DNA of 6,065 nucleotides from Christiangramia sp. (GTDB lineage Bacteria > Bacteroidota > Bacteroidia > Flavobacteriales > Flavobacteriaceae), in NCBI GenBank assembly GCA_024635735.1, contig JAGXII010000183.1, positions 1 through 6,065 of the forward strand. Direction: 5' to 3'. The position numbers were made by a program, and so were the translations under genes. Positions 5,994 to 6,065 of this stretch are shown piece by piece (within the stretch, counting starts at the first letter, position 1; each line of letters begins with the position of its first letter). The notes under the pieces were generated by a model. The model had not been told where the DNA came from. It saw nothing but the letters and a program-made list of their open reading frames with translations, and made no database searches.

Positions 5994-6065
5994 TAATTTT
6001 TGATCATAGGAATTCAGCGAGTTGGATTTGGCTTTTACCTGATCTCCTGTTCTTTCAACCAGCGA
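5934..6065 (-). CDS. HlyD family coiled-coil fragment, inverted relative to its operon
   Basis: Read on the - strand from 6065, a frame of 44 codons stays open and gives SLVERTGDQVKAKSNS, then LNSYDQKLSALNTQLEALSE, then ERELKLEQ. This is the periplasmic helical hairpin of an HlyD-type adaptor: charged, with heptad-like Leu spacing, starting with the LVERTxxQVxAK segment that normally follows the lipoyl-like part. It should lie downstream of 5933 on the + strand. Its presence on the - strand immediately after the N-terminal fragment shows an inversion or fold-back. The frame continues as ARN across 5925-5933 before becoming nonsense, so the join cannot be placed exactly. It is partial at the window end. 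I take it to be the same gene as at 5694, although a second hlyD copy cannot be excluded from the window alone. Confidence 0.8.

Noticed and set aside
5925..6065. Invertible phase-variation switch with flanking inverted repeats
   Set aside because: Only one junction is visible, no recombinase gene or long flanking inverted repeat is present, and the window ends in the inverted piece, so an artefact is the simpler reading.

Overview
The window looks like a piece of a Bacteroidota chromosome, most likely a marine member of the Flavobacteriaceae. This rests on AT-rich intergenic DNA, A/T-rich leaders with no clear Shine-Dalgarno sequence, a lipoprotein whose lipobox Cys is followed by a K-(D/E)2 surface-export signal, and the general character of the proteins. 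The genus is not determined. Both ends of the window cut through genes.

Left part (1-1843, + strand): the 3' five-sixths of a molybdopterin molybdotransferase gene (moeA), followed one base later by a TSUP (TauE/SafE) membrane transporter. The pair ends at a strong symmetric hairpin at 1792-1821, which also serves the convergent gene that follows.

Middle part (1844-3013, - strand): a CHRD-domain lipoprotein, probably exposed on the cell surface, and, after a 273-330 bp gap depending on which lipoprotein start is used, a 68-residue cysteine-rich protein of the GDCCVxC type. The two look like separate transcription units. The region from 3014 to 3344 is a divergent control region. It holds two identical 10-bp palindromes spaced 22 bp apart and a perfect 27-bp palindrome just upstream of the next gene.

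Right part (3345-6065, + strand): an efflux or secretion operon with a TetR-type regulator, an ABC transporter fusing membrane and ATPase domains, and an HlyD-type periplasmic adaptor. The regulator and ABC genes overlap by 8 bp and the adaptor follows after 5 bp, so the three are almost certainly co-transcribed. The regulator probably represses the operon by binding the 27-bp palindrome. The ABC ATPase keeps Walker A and the catalytic Glu but has lost the LSGGQ signature, the Walker B Asp and the H-loop His.

The most unusual structural feature is at the right end. The HlyD gene runs normally for about 80 codons, then the DNA abruptly becomes the reverse complement of a later part of an HlyD-type gene (its coiled-coil), read on the - strand from 6065 back to about 5934. 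This is either an inversion inside the gene or, more likely given the position at the window end, a fold-back chimera from amplification or assembly.

I found no tRNA, rRNA, CRISPR array, insertion sequence or phage gene.
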